Source: Osedax fenrisi
Lineage: Eukaryota > Annelida > Polychaeta > Sabellida > Siboglinidae
NCBI GenBank assembly: GCA_964019155.1
Contig: OZ025246.1
Coordinates: forward strand, 2,715,066 to 2,779,065
Length of the DNA stretch: 64,000 nt
Reading direction: 5' to 3'
Position 1 is the stretch's first letter, and each line of letters opens with the position of its first letter. Positions 44,301 to 53,482 of the stretch are shown here, in pieces. The translations under genes and the position numbers were made by a program. Below the pieces are notes generated by a model, which was not told the DNA's origin, searched no databases, and saw only the letters and a list, made by a program, of their open reading frames with translations.

Positions 44301-47221
44301 TGCCTATATGCTACACTAAAGGTGCCTATATGCTACACTAAAGGTGCCTATATGCTACACTAGAGGTGCATATATGCTACACTAGAGGTGCCTATATGCT
44401 ACACTAGAGATGCCTATATGCTACACTAGAGGTACCTATATGCTACACTAGATATGCCTATAGGTTACACTAGAGGTGCCTATATGCTACACTAGAGGTG
44501 CCTATATGCTACACTAGAGGTGCCTATATGCTACACTAGAGGTGCTTATATGCTAGATGTACCTATATGCTACACTAGAGGTGCCTATATGCTACACTAG
44601 AGGTGCCTATAGGCTACACTAGAGGTGCCTATATGCTACACTAGAGGTGCCTATATGCTACACTAGAGGTGCCTATATGCTACACTAGAGGTGCTTATAT
44701 GCTAGATGTACCTATATGCTACACTAGAGGTGCCTATATGCTACACTAGAGGTGCCTATAGGCTACACTAGAGGTGCCTATATGCTACACTAGAGGTGCC
44801 TATATGCTACACTAGAGGTACCTATATGCTACACTAGATATGCCTATAGGTTACACTAGAGGTGCCTATATGCTACACTAGAGGTGCCTATATGCTACAC
44901 TAGAGGTGCCTATATGCTACACTAGAGGTGCTTATATGCTAGATGTACCTATATGCTACACTAGAGGTGCCTATATGCTACACTAGAGGTGCCTATAGGC
45001 TACACTAGAGGTGCCTATATGCTACACTAGAGGTGCCTATATGCTACACTAGAGGTGCTTATATGCTACACTAGAGGTGCCTATATGATACACTAGAGGT
45101 GCCTATAGGCTACACTAGAGGTGCCTATATGCTACACTAGAGGTGCCTATATGCTACACTAAAGGTGTCTATATGACACACTAGAGATGCCTATATGCTA
45201 CACTAGATATGCCTATATGCTACACTAGTGGTGCCTATATGCTACACTAAAGGTGCCTATATGCTACACTAAAGGTGCCTATATGCTACACTAGAGGTGC
45301 CTATATGCTACACTAGAGGTGCCTATATGCTACACTAGAGGTGCCTATAGGCTACACTAGAGATGCCTATATGCTACACTAGAGGTGCTTATACGCTACA
45401 CTAGAGGTGCCTATATGCTACACTAGAGGTGCCTATATGCTACACTAGAGGGGCCTATATGCTACACTAGAGGTGCCTATAGGCTACACTAGAGGTGCCT
45501 ATATGCTACACTAGATGTGCCTATATGCTACACTAGAGGTGCTTATATGCTAGATGTACCTATATTCTACACTAGATATGCCTATATGCTACACTAGAGG
45601 TGCCTATATGCTACACTAGAGGTGCCTATATGCTACACTAGAGGTGCTTATATGCTAGATGTACCTATATGCTACAGTAGAGGTGCTTATATGCTAGATG
45701 TACCTATATGCTACACTAGAGGTGCCTATAGGCTACACTAGAGGTGCCTATATGCTACACTAGAGGTGCTTATATGCTAGATGTACCTATATTCTACACT
45801 AGATATGCCTATATGCTACACTAGAGGTGCCTATATGCTACACTAGAGGTGCTTATATGCTAGATGTACCTATATGCTACACTAGAGGTGCTTATATGCT
45901 AGATGTACCTATATGCTACACTAGAGGTGCCTATAGGCTACACTAAAGGTGCCTATATGCTACACTAGAGGTGCCTATATGCTACACTAGAGGTGCCTAT
46001 AGGATACACTAGAGGTGCCTATATGCTACACTAGAGGTGCCTATATGCTACACTAGAGGTGCCTATATGCTACACTAGAGCTGCCTATATGCTACACTAG
46101 AGGTGCCTATATGCTACACTAAAGGTGCCTATATGCTACACTAGAGGTGCCTATAGGCTACACTAGATATGCCTATAGGTTACACTAGAGGTGCCTATAT
46201 GCTACACTAGAGGTGCCTATAGGCTACACTAGAGGTGCCTATATGCTACACTAAAGGTGCCTATAGGCTACACTAGAGATGCCTATATGCTACACTAGAG
46301 GTGCCTATATGCTACACTAGAGGTGCTTATATGCTAGATGTACCTATATGCTACACTAGAGGTGCTTATATGCTAGATGTACCTATATGCTACACTAGAG
46401 GTGCCTATAGGCTACACTAGAGGTGCCTATATGCTACACTAGATATGCCTATAGGTAACACTAGAGGTGCCTATATGCTACACTAGAGGTGCCTATATGC
46501 TACACTAGAGGTGCCTATAGGCTACACTAGAGATGCCTATATGCTACACTAGAGGTGCCTATTTGCTACACTAGAGCTGCCAATATACTACACTAGAGGT
46601 GCCTATATGCTACACTAGAGGTGCCTATATGCTACACTAGAGGTGCCTATAGGCTACACTAGAGATGCCTATATGCTACACTAGAGGTGCCTATATGCTA
46701 CACTAGAGGTGCTTATATGCTAGATGTACCTATATGCTACACTAGAGGTGCCTATAGGCTACACTAGAGGTGCCTATATGCTACACTAGAGGTGCCTATA
46801 TGCTACACTAGAGGTGCCTATAGGCTACACTAGAGATGCCTATATGCTACACTAGAGGTGCCTATATGCTACACTAGATATGCCTATAGGTAACACTAGA
46901 GGTGCCTATATGCTACACTAGAGGTGCCTATATGCTACACTAGAGGTGCCTATAGGCTACACTAGAGGTGCCTATATGCTACACTAGAGGTGCCTATATG
47001 CTACACTAGAGGTGCCTATATGCTACACTAGAGGTGCCTATATGCTACACTAGAGGTGCCTATATGCTACACTAGAGATGCCTATATGCTACACTAGAGG
47101 TGCCTATATGCTACACTAGAGGTGCCTATATGCTACACTAGAGGTGCCTATATGCTACACTAGAGGTGCTTATATGCTAGATGTACCTATATGCTACACT
47201 AGAGGTGCCTATAGGCTACAC
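35303..47221. repeat. Array domain with mixed multi-kilobase blocks
   Basis: Composite of blocks already seen to the left. The CCAATATAC marker lies at 36535, 38365, 40618 and 46580 (spacings 1,830, 2,253 and 5,962 bp). The ACTATATTAGAGGTGCAT anchor lies at 37285 and 40051. The section near 42.3-45.1 kb repeats the unit order of the 24-29.9-kb blocks. A 74-codon open frame at 37507-37731 arises because 22 + 17 = 39 bp keeps frame. No gene is supported. Confidence 0.65.
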
Positions 47222-49927
47222 TAGAGATGCCTATATGCTACACTAGAGGTGCCTATATAATACACTAGAGGTGCCTATATGCTACACTAGAGGTGCCTAT
47301 AGGCTACACTAGAGGTGCCTATATGCTACACTAGAGGTGCCTATATGCTAAACTAGAGGTGCCTATATGCTACACTAGAGGTGCCTATAGGTTACACTAG
47401 AGTGCCTATATGCTACACTAGAGGTGCCTATATAATACACTAGAGGTGCCTATATGTTAAACTAGAGGTGCCTATAGGCTACACTAGAGGTGCCTATATG
47501 CTACACTAGAGGTGCATATATGCTAAACTAGAGGTGCCTATATGCTACACTAGAGGTGCCTATATGCTACACTAGAGGTGCCTATATGCTACACTAGAGG
47601 TGCCTATAGGCTACACTAAAGGTGCCTATATGTTACACTAGAGGTGCCTATATGCTACACTAGATATGCCTATAGGTTACACTAGAGGTGCCTATATGCT
47701 ACACTAGAGGTGCTTATATGCTAGATGTACCTATATGCTACACTAGAGGTGCCTATAGGCTACACTAGAGATGCCTATATGCTACACTAGTGGTGCCTAT
47801 ATGCTACACTAGAGGTGCCTATATGCTACACTAGAGGTGCCTATATGCTACACTAGAGGTGCCTATATGCTACACTAGAGGTGCCTATATGCTACACTAG
47901 AGGTGCCTATAGGCTACACTAGAGATGCCTATATGCTACACTAGAGATACCTATATGCTACACTAGAGGTGCCTATAGGCTACACTAGAGGTGCCTATAT
48001 GCTACACTAAAGGTGCCTATATGCTACACTAGAGGTGCATATATGCTACACTAGAGGTGCCTATATGCTACACTAGAGGTGCCTATATGCTACACTAGAG
48101 ATGCCTATATGCTACACTAGAGGTGCCTATATGCTACACTAGAGGTGCCTATATGCTACACTAGAGGTGCCTATATGCTACACTAGAGGTGCCTATAGGT
48201 TACACTAGAGGTGCCTATATGCTACACTAGAGGTGCCTATAGGCTACACTAGAGGTGCATATATGCTACACTAGAGGTGCCTATATGCTACACTAGAGGT
48301 GCCTATATGCTACACTAGAGGTGCCTATATAATACACTAGAGGTTCATATATGCTACACTAAAGGTGCCTATATGCTACACTAGAGGTGCCTATATGCTA
48401 CACTAGAGGTGCCTATATGCTACACTAGAGGTGCCTATATGCTACACTAGAGGTGCCTATATGCTACACTAAAGGTGTCTATAGGCTACACTAGTGTGCC
48501 TATATGCTACACTAGAGGTGCCTATATAATACACTAGAGGTGCCTATATAATACACTAGAGGTGCCTATATGCTACACTAGAGGTGCCTATATGCTACAC
48601 TAGAGGTGCCTATATGCTACACTATAGGTGCCTATATGCTACACTAGAGATGCCTATATGCTACACTAGAGGTGCATATATGTTACACTAGAGGTGCCTA
48701 TAGGCTACACTAGAGGTGCCTATATGCTACACTAGAGGTGCCTATATGCTACACTAGAGGTGCTTATATGCTACACTAGAGGTGCCTATATGCTACACTA
48801 GAGGTGCCTATATACTATATTAGAGGTGCCTATATGCTACACTAGAGGTGCCTATATGCTACACTAGAGATGCCTATATGCTACACTAGAGGTGCCTATA
48901 TGCTACACTAGAGGTGCCTATATGCTACACTAGAGGTGCCTATATGCTACACTAGAGGTGCCTATATGCTACACTAGAGGTGCATATATGCTACACTAGA
49001 GGTGCCTATAGGCTACACTAGAGGTGCCTATACGCTACACTAGAGGTGCCTATATGCTATATTAGAGGTGCCTATATGCTACACTAGAGGTGCCTATATG
49101 CTACACTAGAGGTGCCTATATGCTACACTAGAGGTGCCTATATGCTACACTAGAGGTGCATATATGTTACACTAGAGGTGCCTATATGCTAGATGTACCT
49201 ATATGATACACTAGAGGTGCCTATATGCTACACTAGAGGTGCCTATACGCTACACTAGAGGTGCCTATATGCTATATTAGAGGTGCCTATATGCTACACT
49301 AGAGGTGCCTATATGCTACACTAGAGGTGCCTATATGCTACACTAGAGGTACCTATATGCTACACTAGAGGTGCATATATGTTACACTAGAGGTGCCTAT
49401 ATGCTAGATGTACCTATATGATACACTAGAGGTGCCTATATGCTACACTAGAGGTGCCTATACGCTACACTAGAGGTGCCTATATGCTATATTAGAGGTG
49501 CCTATATGCTACACTAGAGGTGCCTATATGCTACACTAGATATGCCTATATGCTACACTAGAGGTGCCTATATGCTACACTAGAGGTGCCTATATGCTAC
49601 ACTAAAGGTGCCTATATGCTACACTAGAGGTTCCTATATGCTACACTAGATGTGCCTATATGCTACACTAGAGGTGCCTATATGCTACACTAGAGGTGCC
49701 TATATGCTACACTAGAGGTGCCTATATGCTACACTAGAGATGCCTATATGCTACACTAGATGTGCCTATATGCTACACTAGAGGTGCCTATATGCTACAC
49801 TAGATATGCCTATATGCTACACTAGAGGTGCCTATATGCTACACAGGAGGTGCCTATACGCTATACTAGAGGTGCTTATATGCTACACTAGAGGTGCCTA
49901 TATGCTATACTAGAGGAGCCTATATGC

Positions 49928-50535
49928 TAGTTATGGGAATTTTACAAAAATCTGGGTTTATAAATCTGCCAGATATCCATTTTATGGCATATAATATTTC
50001 GGAACTGCAAGCATGATCACATAATTTTATGCGAAATAGTAAGCGTACCGAACTCCGTATAACTCTATTTATGCAATTTATTAAATATAGGAAATCTGTG
50101 ATATAAAGAATTAAAGTACTCAATACGAGATAGGACTTGGATTCAATATGAGCTTAGAAATGTTATATGGTAAAACAATTCTAATAGTTGTTAAGTTGTG
50201 TAAATTGAAGGACGAAGATCGCCATACACTTGAGATCTAATCGATAAAACATCTATGACTTACTAGTAGTAAGTTACTATCAAAAATAAAACCAAGAGAG
50301 TTACTTAGTATACTATACTATGTATACATTGTATAGTCAACATAAATAGTTTGTTAATTAATTTACTTACTTTAGTTAATAGTTCAATTTAGTTTCGAAA
50401 CGGTTTCGAAACATGTGTAATTTAATCGAAACTGAAACTGAAACCTAGATGTTTTCAACGAAACTGAATCTGAAACCTAAATTTGTTGAGTGAAACCGTT
50501 TCGAAACCCAGATTTTTGTAAAATTCCCATCACTA
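49928..50535. mobile_element. Non-autonomous element with 32-bp inverted ends, copy 1
   Basis: The left end 49928-49959 (TAGTTATGGGAATTTTAC...) and right end 50504-50535 (...GTAAAATTCCCATCACTA) are inverted copies differing at one of 32 positions (T versus G at base 5). Size is 608 bp. The ends resemble hAT-type termini (TAGTGATGGG), but flanking 8-mers (CTATATGC on the left, ATATATAT on the right) do not match, so there is no intact target duplication. The left end lies flush on the last array unit. Inside, CGAAACTGAAACTGAAACC starts two 32-bp imperfect repeats at 50427 and 50459. A 67-codon minus-strand frame (49920-50123) crosses the end into the array and is not credible as a transposase. 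Confidence 0.8.
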
Positions 50536-50595
50536 ATATATATATATTAAATTGTTTATATATATATATTTATTAACATTTATATTTGTATACAT
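50536..50595. other. Short AT-rich spacer between the two elements
   Basis: About 60 bp of almost pure A/T, with TA runs, between the right end of the 608-bp element and the target duplication of the 1,690-bp element. No gene or signal seen. The same spacer is present in the other two modules. Confidence 0.7.
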
Positions 50596-50603
50596 ATATG
50601 CAT
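50596..50603. repeat. Left target-site duplication ATATGCAT
   Basis: ATATGCAT directly before TAGTGATTCA, repeated perfectly at 52294-52301 directly after TGAATCACTA. Eight base pairs is the duplication length typical of hAT transposons. Confidence 0.88.
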
Positions 50604-50633
50604 TAGTGATTCAAACGAGTCGAGTTTTTCGAG

Positions 50634-50664
50634 TCGAGTCGAGCCAGAGTCCGGCTCGAGTCGA
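50634..50664. repeat. CGAGTC-rich hairpin near the element's left end
   Basis: TCGAGTCGAGCC (50634-50645) and GGCTCGAGTCGA (50653-50664) pair over 12 bp with one mismatch around a 7-base loop. It is a GC-rich island in a very AT-rich element. Subterminal repeats of this kind are usual transposase-binding positions in DNA transposons, but that role is inferred. Counterparts lie at 55868-55898 and 61714-61744. Confidence 0.75.
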
Positions 50665-51247
50665 ATCGGACTGAAACTCTATAGAACTTTTTTTAATGAA
50701 TATTAAATTTAAGGATTTAAATTATTTAATAAAATGTATTGAAATGTATCATATTATTAGTGTTTATATTTTTCCATTATTGGTGTTATTATAATTTTTT
50801 AAATATGAATAATTTAGAGTATTCGTATGTAATTGATGATCACATGAATAACAACCCAGATATTTTTAATTACAGATATTATTAAATACATTATTATTAA
50901 TATAATAAAATAACATTATTAAGTTATTTGTGTGCTGCAAATAATTGTTATAATCACTCGTAATTAAATAAGGAATATAACTTAGTAGTTGTTAAATGAT
51001 ATAATAAATTATATATTATACATTTTTAGTTATTATATATACTTTATTTTTAATATTATTTAATAATTATTATATTATGATATTATTTTTATATTAATAA
51101 TTCATGAATAAATATTGCCCTGCAAACTATACTAAATATCTTAGTATCATGTTCCATCATACCATACTATCAACTTCTAGCACAACGTTATGTAATTTGG
51201 AAAATAAGTATTTAAATATTTCAATAAATATTAAAATATATATATTT

Positions 51248-51745
51248 GTGATCATAACCTTTGTTTTAATACAAATTAAAAATAACTACAATATGACATC
51301 TATAATAGAATTAAATAAGCTTTCCAGTGATACTAGTAATTTGGTTTTTAATTTTTTTTAAATATTAACAATTTTTTTTTTTAATTTAAATTTTTTTTTA
51401 ATATTTCAAGAAAATATTAAAAAATATATTGAAATATTTCAAAAAAATGTTAAAAAATATATATCAAAAAAATGTTTAAAAATATTTAAAAAAATTGTGA
51501 TCATAACCTTTGTTTTAATACAAATTAAAAATAACTACAATATGACATCTATAATAGAATTAAATAAGCTTTCCAGTGATACTAGTAATTTGGTTTTTAA
51601 TTTTTTTTAAATATTAACAATTTTTTTTTTAATTTCAATTTTTTTTTAATATTTCAAGAAAATATTAAAAAATATATTGACATATTTCAAAAAAATGTTA
51701 AAAAATATATATCAAAAAAATGTTTAAAAATATTTAAAAAAATTG
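51248..51745. repeat. 249-bp internal direct duplication in the hAT-like element
   Basis: GTGATCATAACCTTTG at 51248 is repeated at 51497, and the following approximately 240 bp match closely, including the CTTTCCAGTGATACTAG stretch. The 85-codon frame ends inside the first copy. A shorter 109-bp repeat of AATATATTGA-containing sequence follows (51671 and 51780). Confidence 0.85.
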
Positions 51746-51982
51746 TTAAAATTTGAAAATATTTCAAACAAATTTAAAAAATATATTGAAATATTTCAAA
51801 AAAATGTTAAAAAATATATATCAAAAAAATGTTTAAAAATATTTAAAAAAATTGTTAAAATTTGAAAATATTTCAAACAAATTTAAAAAATATTTAAAAA
51901 AAATTATTAATATTTTAACATTTTTTTTTGCTTAAGATTTTACATGATAAAAAATCATTTTAATGACACATTTTTTCGAGAG

Positions 51983-52060
51983 TCTTGAAATAATGAAATT
52001 TAGGATTTGATTGTCTTGAGATAATAAATTGTAGGATTTTATTATCTCGAGATAATGAAA
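51983..52060. repeat. 31-bp tandem repeat, three imperfect units
   Basis: TCTTGAAATAATG, TCTTGAGATAATA and TCTCGAGATAATG start at 51983, 52014 and 52045, 31 bp apart each time. They lie inside the hAT-like element. Confidence 0.75.
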
Positions 52061-52186
52061 AATGGGAAAAATTTAAATCACTAATAGTACTACAACAGTA
52101 TACTGTCTAGTTACATCATATCTTACCTATTATCTTTATATAATTTTATTATAATATTGATTTTATATCGACCATATTTTATTTTA

Positions 52187-52282
52187 CGAAACCAACTTTA
52201 TCCTGTTTCATTTGTTTCGAAACCAACTTTATTCGGTTTAATTTGTTTCGAAACCAATTTTATCAGGTTTCATTTGTTTCGA
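52187..52282. repeat. 31-bp subterminal tandem repeat, three units
   Basis: CGAAACCAAC recurs at 52187, 52218 and 52249, with a fourth partial CGAATG at 52280, always 31 bp apart. Sequence is unrelated to the 31-bp repeat at 51983 apart from its period. It directly precedes the right inverted end and so is a candidate subterminal transposase-binding array (inference). Confidence 0.85.
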
Positions 52283-52293
52283 ATGAATCACTA

Positions 52294-52301
52294 ATATGCA
52301 T
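52294..52301. repeat. Right target-site duplication ATATGCAT
   Basis: Perfect partner of 50596-50603. Confidence 0.88.
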
Positions 52302-52480
52302 AGTCTATTTTAATATATTATGTGTGTTTATTTACACTGAATATATTGTAAGTATATATATATATAAATATATATATTAATTTTTATATATATTATATAA
52401 TGAAACGTACACAAAAAAGTCTATAAACTTGCAAAATAGAATAAGTAAAAAGAAGGAAATGTTGTACATAATAAAATATA

Positions 52481-52499
52481 ATATATATATATATATATA
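52481..52499. repeat. (AT)n microsatellite, module 1
   Basis: 19 bp of alternating A and T, the same length in module 2 (57717-57735) but 33 bp in module 3 (63561-63593). Confidence 0.85.
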
Positions 52500-53080
52500 A
52501 ATTCTATAAACTCTTATATATATATGTTATATATTCAAACTAAATTTATATAAAATATTTTTGAAATATTTTTCCACTAATTATTGAAATAATAAAATAT
52601 TTGTCTAAATTTGTTTGTATTTTATCAAAAATGTATGTTATTGTATATACTAGAAAGGCAGAATCATGAATATCCATAATTAATAAATAATAGATATGAA
52701 AACTATTAAACAATGAGTAAAGCACGGTTGGGTACCGCAAGCAATCCCAAATCAGGAATAGTTATAATTAATAAATGATAGGTATGCAAATAATCAAAAA
52801 CGAGCAACGCTGGGTTGGGGCGGTTTTGGTTTGAGTTTTCAACATATTTTGTTATATTTGAAATATGTTATGTTGTATTTTTTAATATATTTTTTGAAAT
52901 ATTTTTTGATTAATTTTTTAAATATTAAAAAAAATATGTTTCTTCATTTATTTGTATTTTAGATAAATGTTACTTAATTGTATACAATTTATTATACACT
53001 ACAAATATAAAATACATTTGTATATAAATAAATGTATATTTTCTTTTTTCAATAAAATATAAAACAACTGATATATTTAT

Positions 53081-53086
53081 ACTAAC
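53081..53086 (-). other. Predicted 5' splice site (donor) of EGF exon 1
   Basis: On the minus strand the exon ends TATG and continues GTTAGT, a good donor. Splicing here leaves one base of a codon (phase 1), and the in-frame TAG in GTTAGT would end translation if it were not spliced. Confidence 0.75.
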
Positions 53087-53314
53087 CATACGCGCATAAT
53101 TCACCACCATAGCCAGGTACACATTTGCATGTGTACTTATTAATGTCATCTATGCAAGAACCTCCATTGTTACATACTATATTAATGCAATCATTAATAT
53201 TGATTTCACAATTCATACCCGTATATCCAATAACACAAATACATGTATAGGCATTTAATAGATCATTACATTTTCCGCCATTTTTACAGGGGCTATTTTT
53301 ACAATCATTTATAT
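53087..53314 (-). CDS. Exon encoding two EGF-like domains, copy 1
   Basis: A 228-bp internal exon on the minus strand (76 codons), not a whole gene. It encodes two complete EGF-like domains of about 37-38 residues. Cysteines fall at residues 5, 10, 16, 25, 27, 36 and 43, 48, 54, 63, 65, 74, the canonical C1-C6 spacing twice over. Each domain opens with an INDC calcium-binding-type start and has C-x-D-x4-Y-x-C-x-C, the Asp/Asn hydroxylation pattern of calcium-binding EGF domains. No ATG is needed: the upstream triplet that could be read as a start is TTG, inside the preceding intron. A TTTAG acceptor precedes and a GTTAGT donor follows, both phase 1, as in Notch-, fibrillin- and fibropellin-type genes. 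The protein would be secreted or a cell-surface ectodomain. Which protein cannot be told, because EGF pairs are too generic. Confidence 0.85.
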
Positions 53315-53328
53315 CTAAAGTCAAAAAT
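53315..53328 (-). other. Predicted 3' splice site (acceptor) of EGF exon 1
   Basis: Reading the minus strand, CTATTTTTGACTTTAG runs into ATATAAATGATTGT. The pyrimidine-rich tract plus AG gives a phase-1 acceptor, completing Asp from G plus AT. Confidence 0.72.
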
Positions 53329-53482
53329 AGAATTAAAATAATTATTATAAATATATTTGTTCGTTAAATAATATTTTCCATAATATGAATACTTTATATA
53401 TATAATATATATATTTAATATATATATATATATATATTTAATATATATTTAGTAGAACAATATAGTGATTTAAACATAACAA
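53329..53482 (-). other. AT-rich putative intron with TA microsatellite, 5' side of EGF exon
   Basis: Mostly A/T with TA runs at about 53395-53450. The last 20 bases, from TAGTGATTTAAAC at 53463 to CATAACAA, resemble the start of the hAT-like element (TAGTGATTCAAAC), then stop abruptly where array 2 begins. No gene seen. Confidence 0.6.

Larger units (their letters stand above)
1..49924. repeat. Giant 22-bp minisatellite array (array 1)
   Basis: The whole stretch is head-to-tail copies of a 22-bp unit, TGCTACACTAG followed by AGGTGCCTATA, with no other sequence between copies. The array is cut by the left window edge, so its true length is unknown. Adding up units gives about 2,170 of 22 bp, 126 of 17 bp and two of 21 bp (near 47383 and 48484), which accounts for 49,924 bp exactly. 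Common variants are TAGAGATG, TAAAGG, TATAGG, TAGATATG and TAGTGG at the centre, and GGCTAC, GGTTAC, TAATAC, TGACAC and CTATATTAG at the start. GC content of the consensus is 45 percent, against a strongly AT-rich flank, and the consensus has no CpG. I see no gene anywhere in it: consensus copies carry TAG once per 66 bp in every forward frame. Confidence 0.98.
50604..52293. mobile_element. hAT-like non-autonomous element, 1,690 bp, copy 1
   Basis: Begins TAGTGATTCA and ends TGAATCACTA (10-bp perfect inverted ends), flanked by perfect 8-bp duplications ATATGCAT. The size, ends and duplication fit a non-autonomous hAT element. No transposase domain is visible in any frame. The 85-codon frame at 51104-51361 is AT-driven (Asn/Ile/Phe/Lys-rich), overlaps an internal duplication and matches no family I know. 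Internal structure: a CGAGTC-rich hairpin at the left end (50634-50664), a 249-bp tandem duplication (from about 51248 and 51497), a further 109-bp repeat of A/T-rich sequence, and two separate 31-bp tandem repeats at 51983 and 52187. It may be an older nested composite. Confidence 0.85.
52302..53086 (-). other. AT-rich putative intron, 3' side of EGF exon, copy 1
   Basis: Noncoding by appearance: long A/T runs and TA microsatellites (one at 52481-52499 differs in length among modules). It holds an imperfect direct repeat of about 57 bp spaced 88 bp apart, starting ATAATTAATAAAT at 52676 and 52764, each ending in GGTTGGG. A 64-codon minus-strand frame (52546-52740) covers the first of these repeats and looks fortuitous. 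Relative to the minus-strand EGF exon this would be the start of the downstream intron. Confidence 0.6.
47222..53482. repeat. Module 1 of a segmental triplication
   Basis: From 47222 the array variants follow the same order as the start of arrays 2 and 3 (TGCTAC, TAATAC, TGCTAC, GGCTAC, TGCTAC, TGCTAAAC, TGCTAC, GGTTAC and on). After 123 complete units (118 of 22 bp, three of 17 bp, two of 21 bp, 47236-49924) comes the 3.55-kb AT-rich segment ending AACATAACAA at 53482. Left of 47222 the array continues but no longer matches modules 2 and 3. Confidence 0.85.

Noticed and set aside
1..49924. CRISPR array
   Set aside because: Repeats are directly adjacent with no unique spacers. Variation is point changes within a 22-bp unit, and the context is eukaryotic.
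1..49924. Telomeric repeat
   Set aside because: The unit is 22 bp without a G-rich strand or TTAGGG-like core, and the array is followed by internal AT-rich sequence with an exon.
1..49924. Centromere identity of the array
   Set aside because: Higher-order structure is suggestive, but nothing in the sequence shows kinetochore binding, and the presence of an EGF exon beside it fits an intronic or intergenic satellite equally well.
49920..50123. 67-codon minus-strand frame, three near-identical copies
   Set aside because: Runs from inside the 608-bp element through its inverted end into the array. No family resemblance, and conservation among copies is explained by recent duplication.
51104..51361. 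85-codon plus-strand frame in the hAT-like element, three copies
   Set aside because: Asn/Ile/Lys/Phe-rich from A/T bias, no transposase motif, ends inside a 249-bp duplication. Identity among copies reflects recent duplication, not selection.
52546..52740. 64-codon minus-strand frame, three copies
   Set aside because: Lies in AT-rich intron-like DNA over a direct repeat, with no domain and no splice or start context.
53315..53324. Translation start at the 5' end of the EGF frame
   Set aside because: The apparent first codon is TTG, upstream of a good AG acceptor at the expected EGF exon boundary. An internal exon explains the frame better than a start.
52073..53482. Second hAT-like element using TTTAAATCACTA at 52072-52083 and TAGTGATTTAAA at 53463
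   Set aside because: The ends face outward within one module. Pairing across modules would enclose an array, but flanking 8-mers do not match. A 12-bp AT-rich match is weak evidence.
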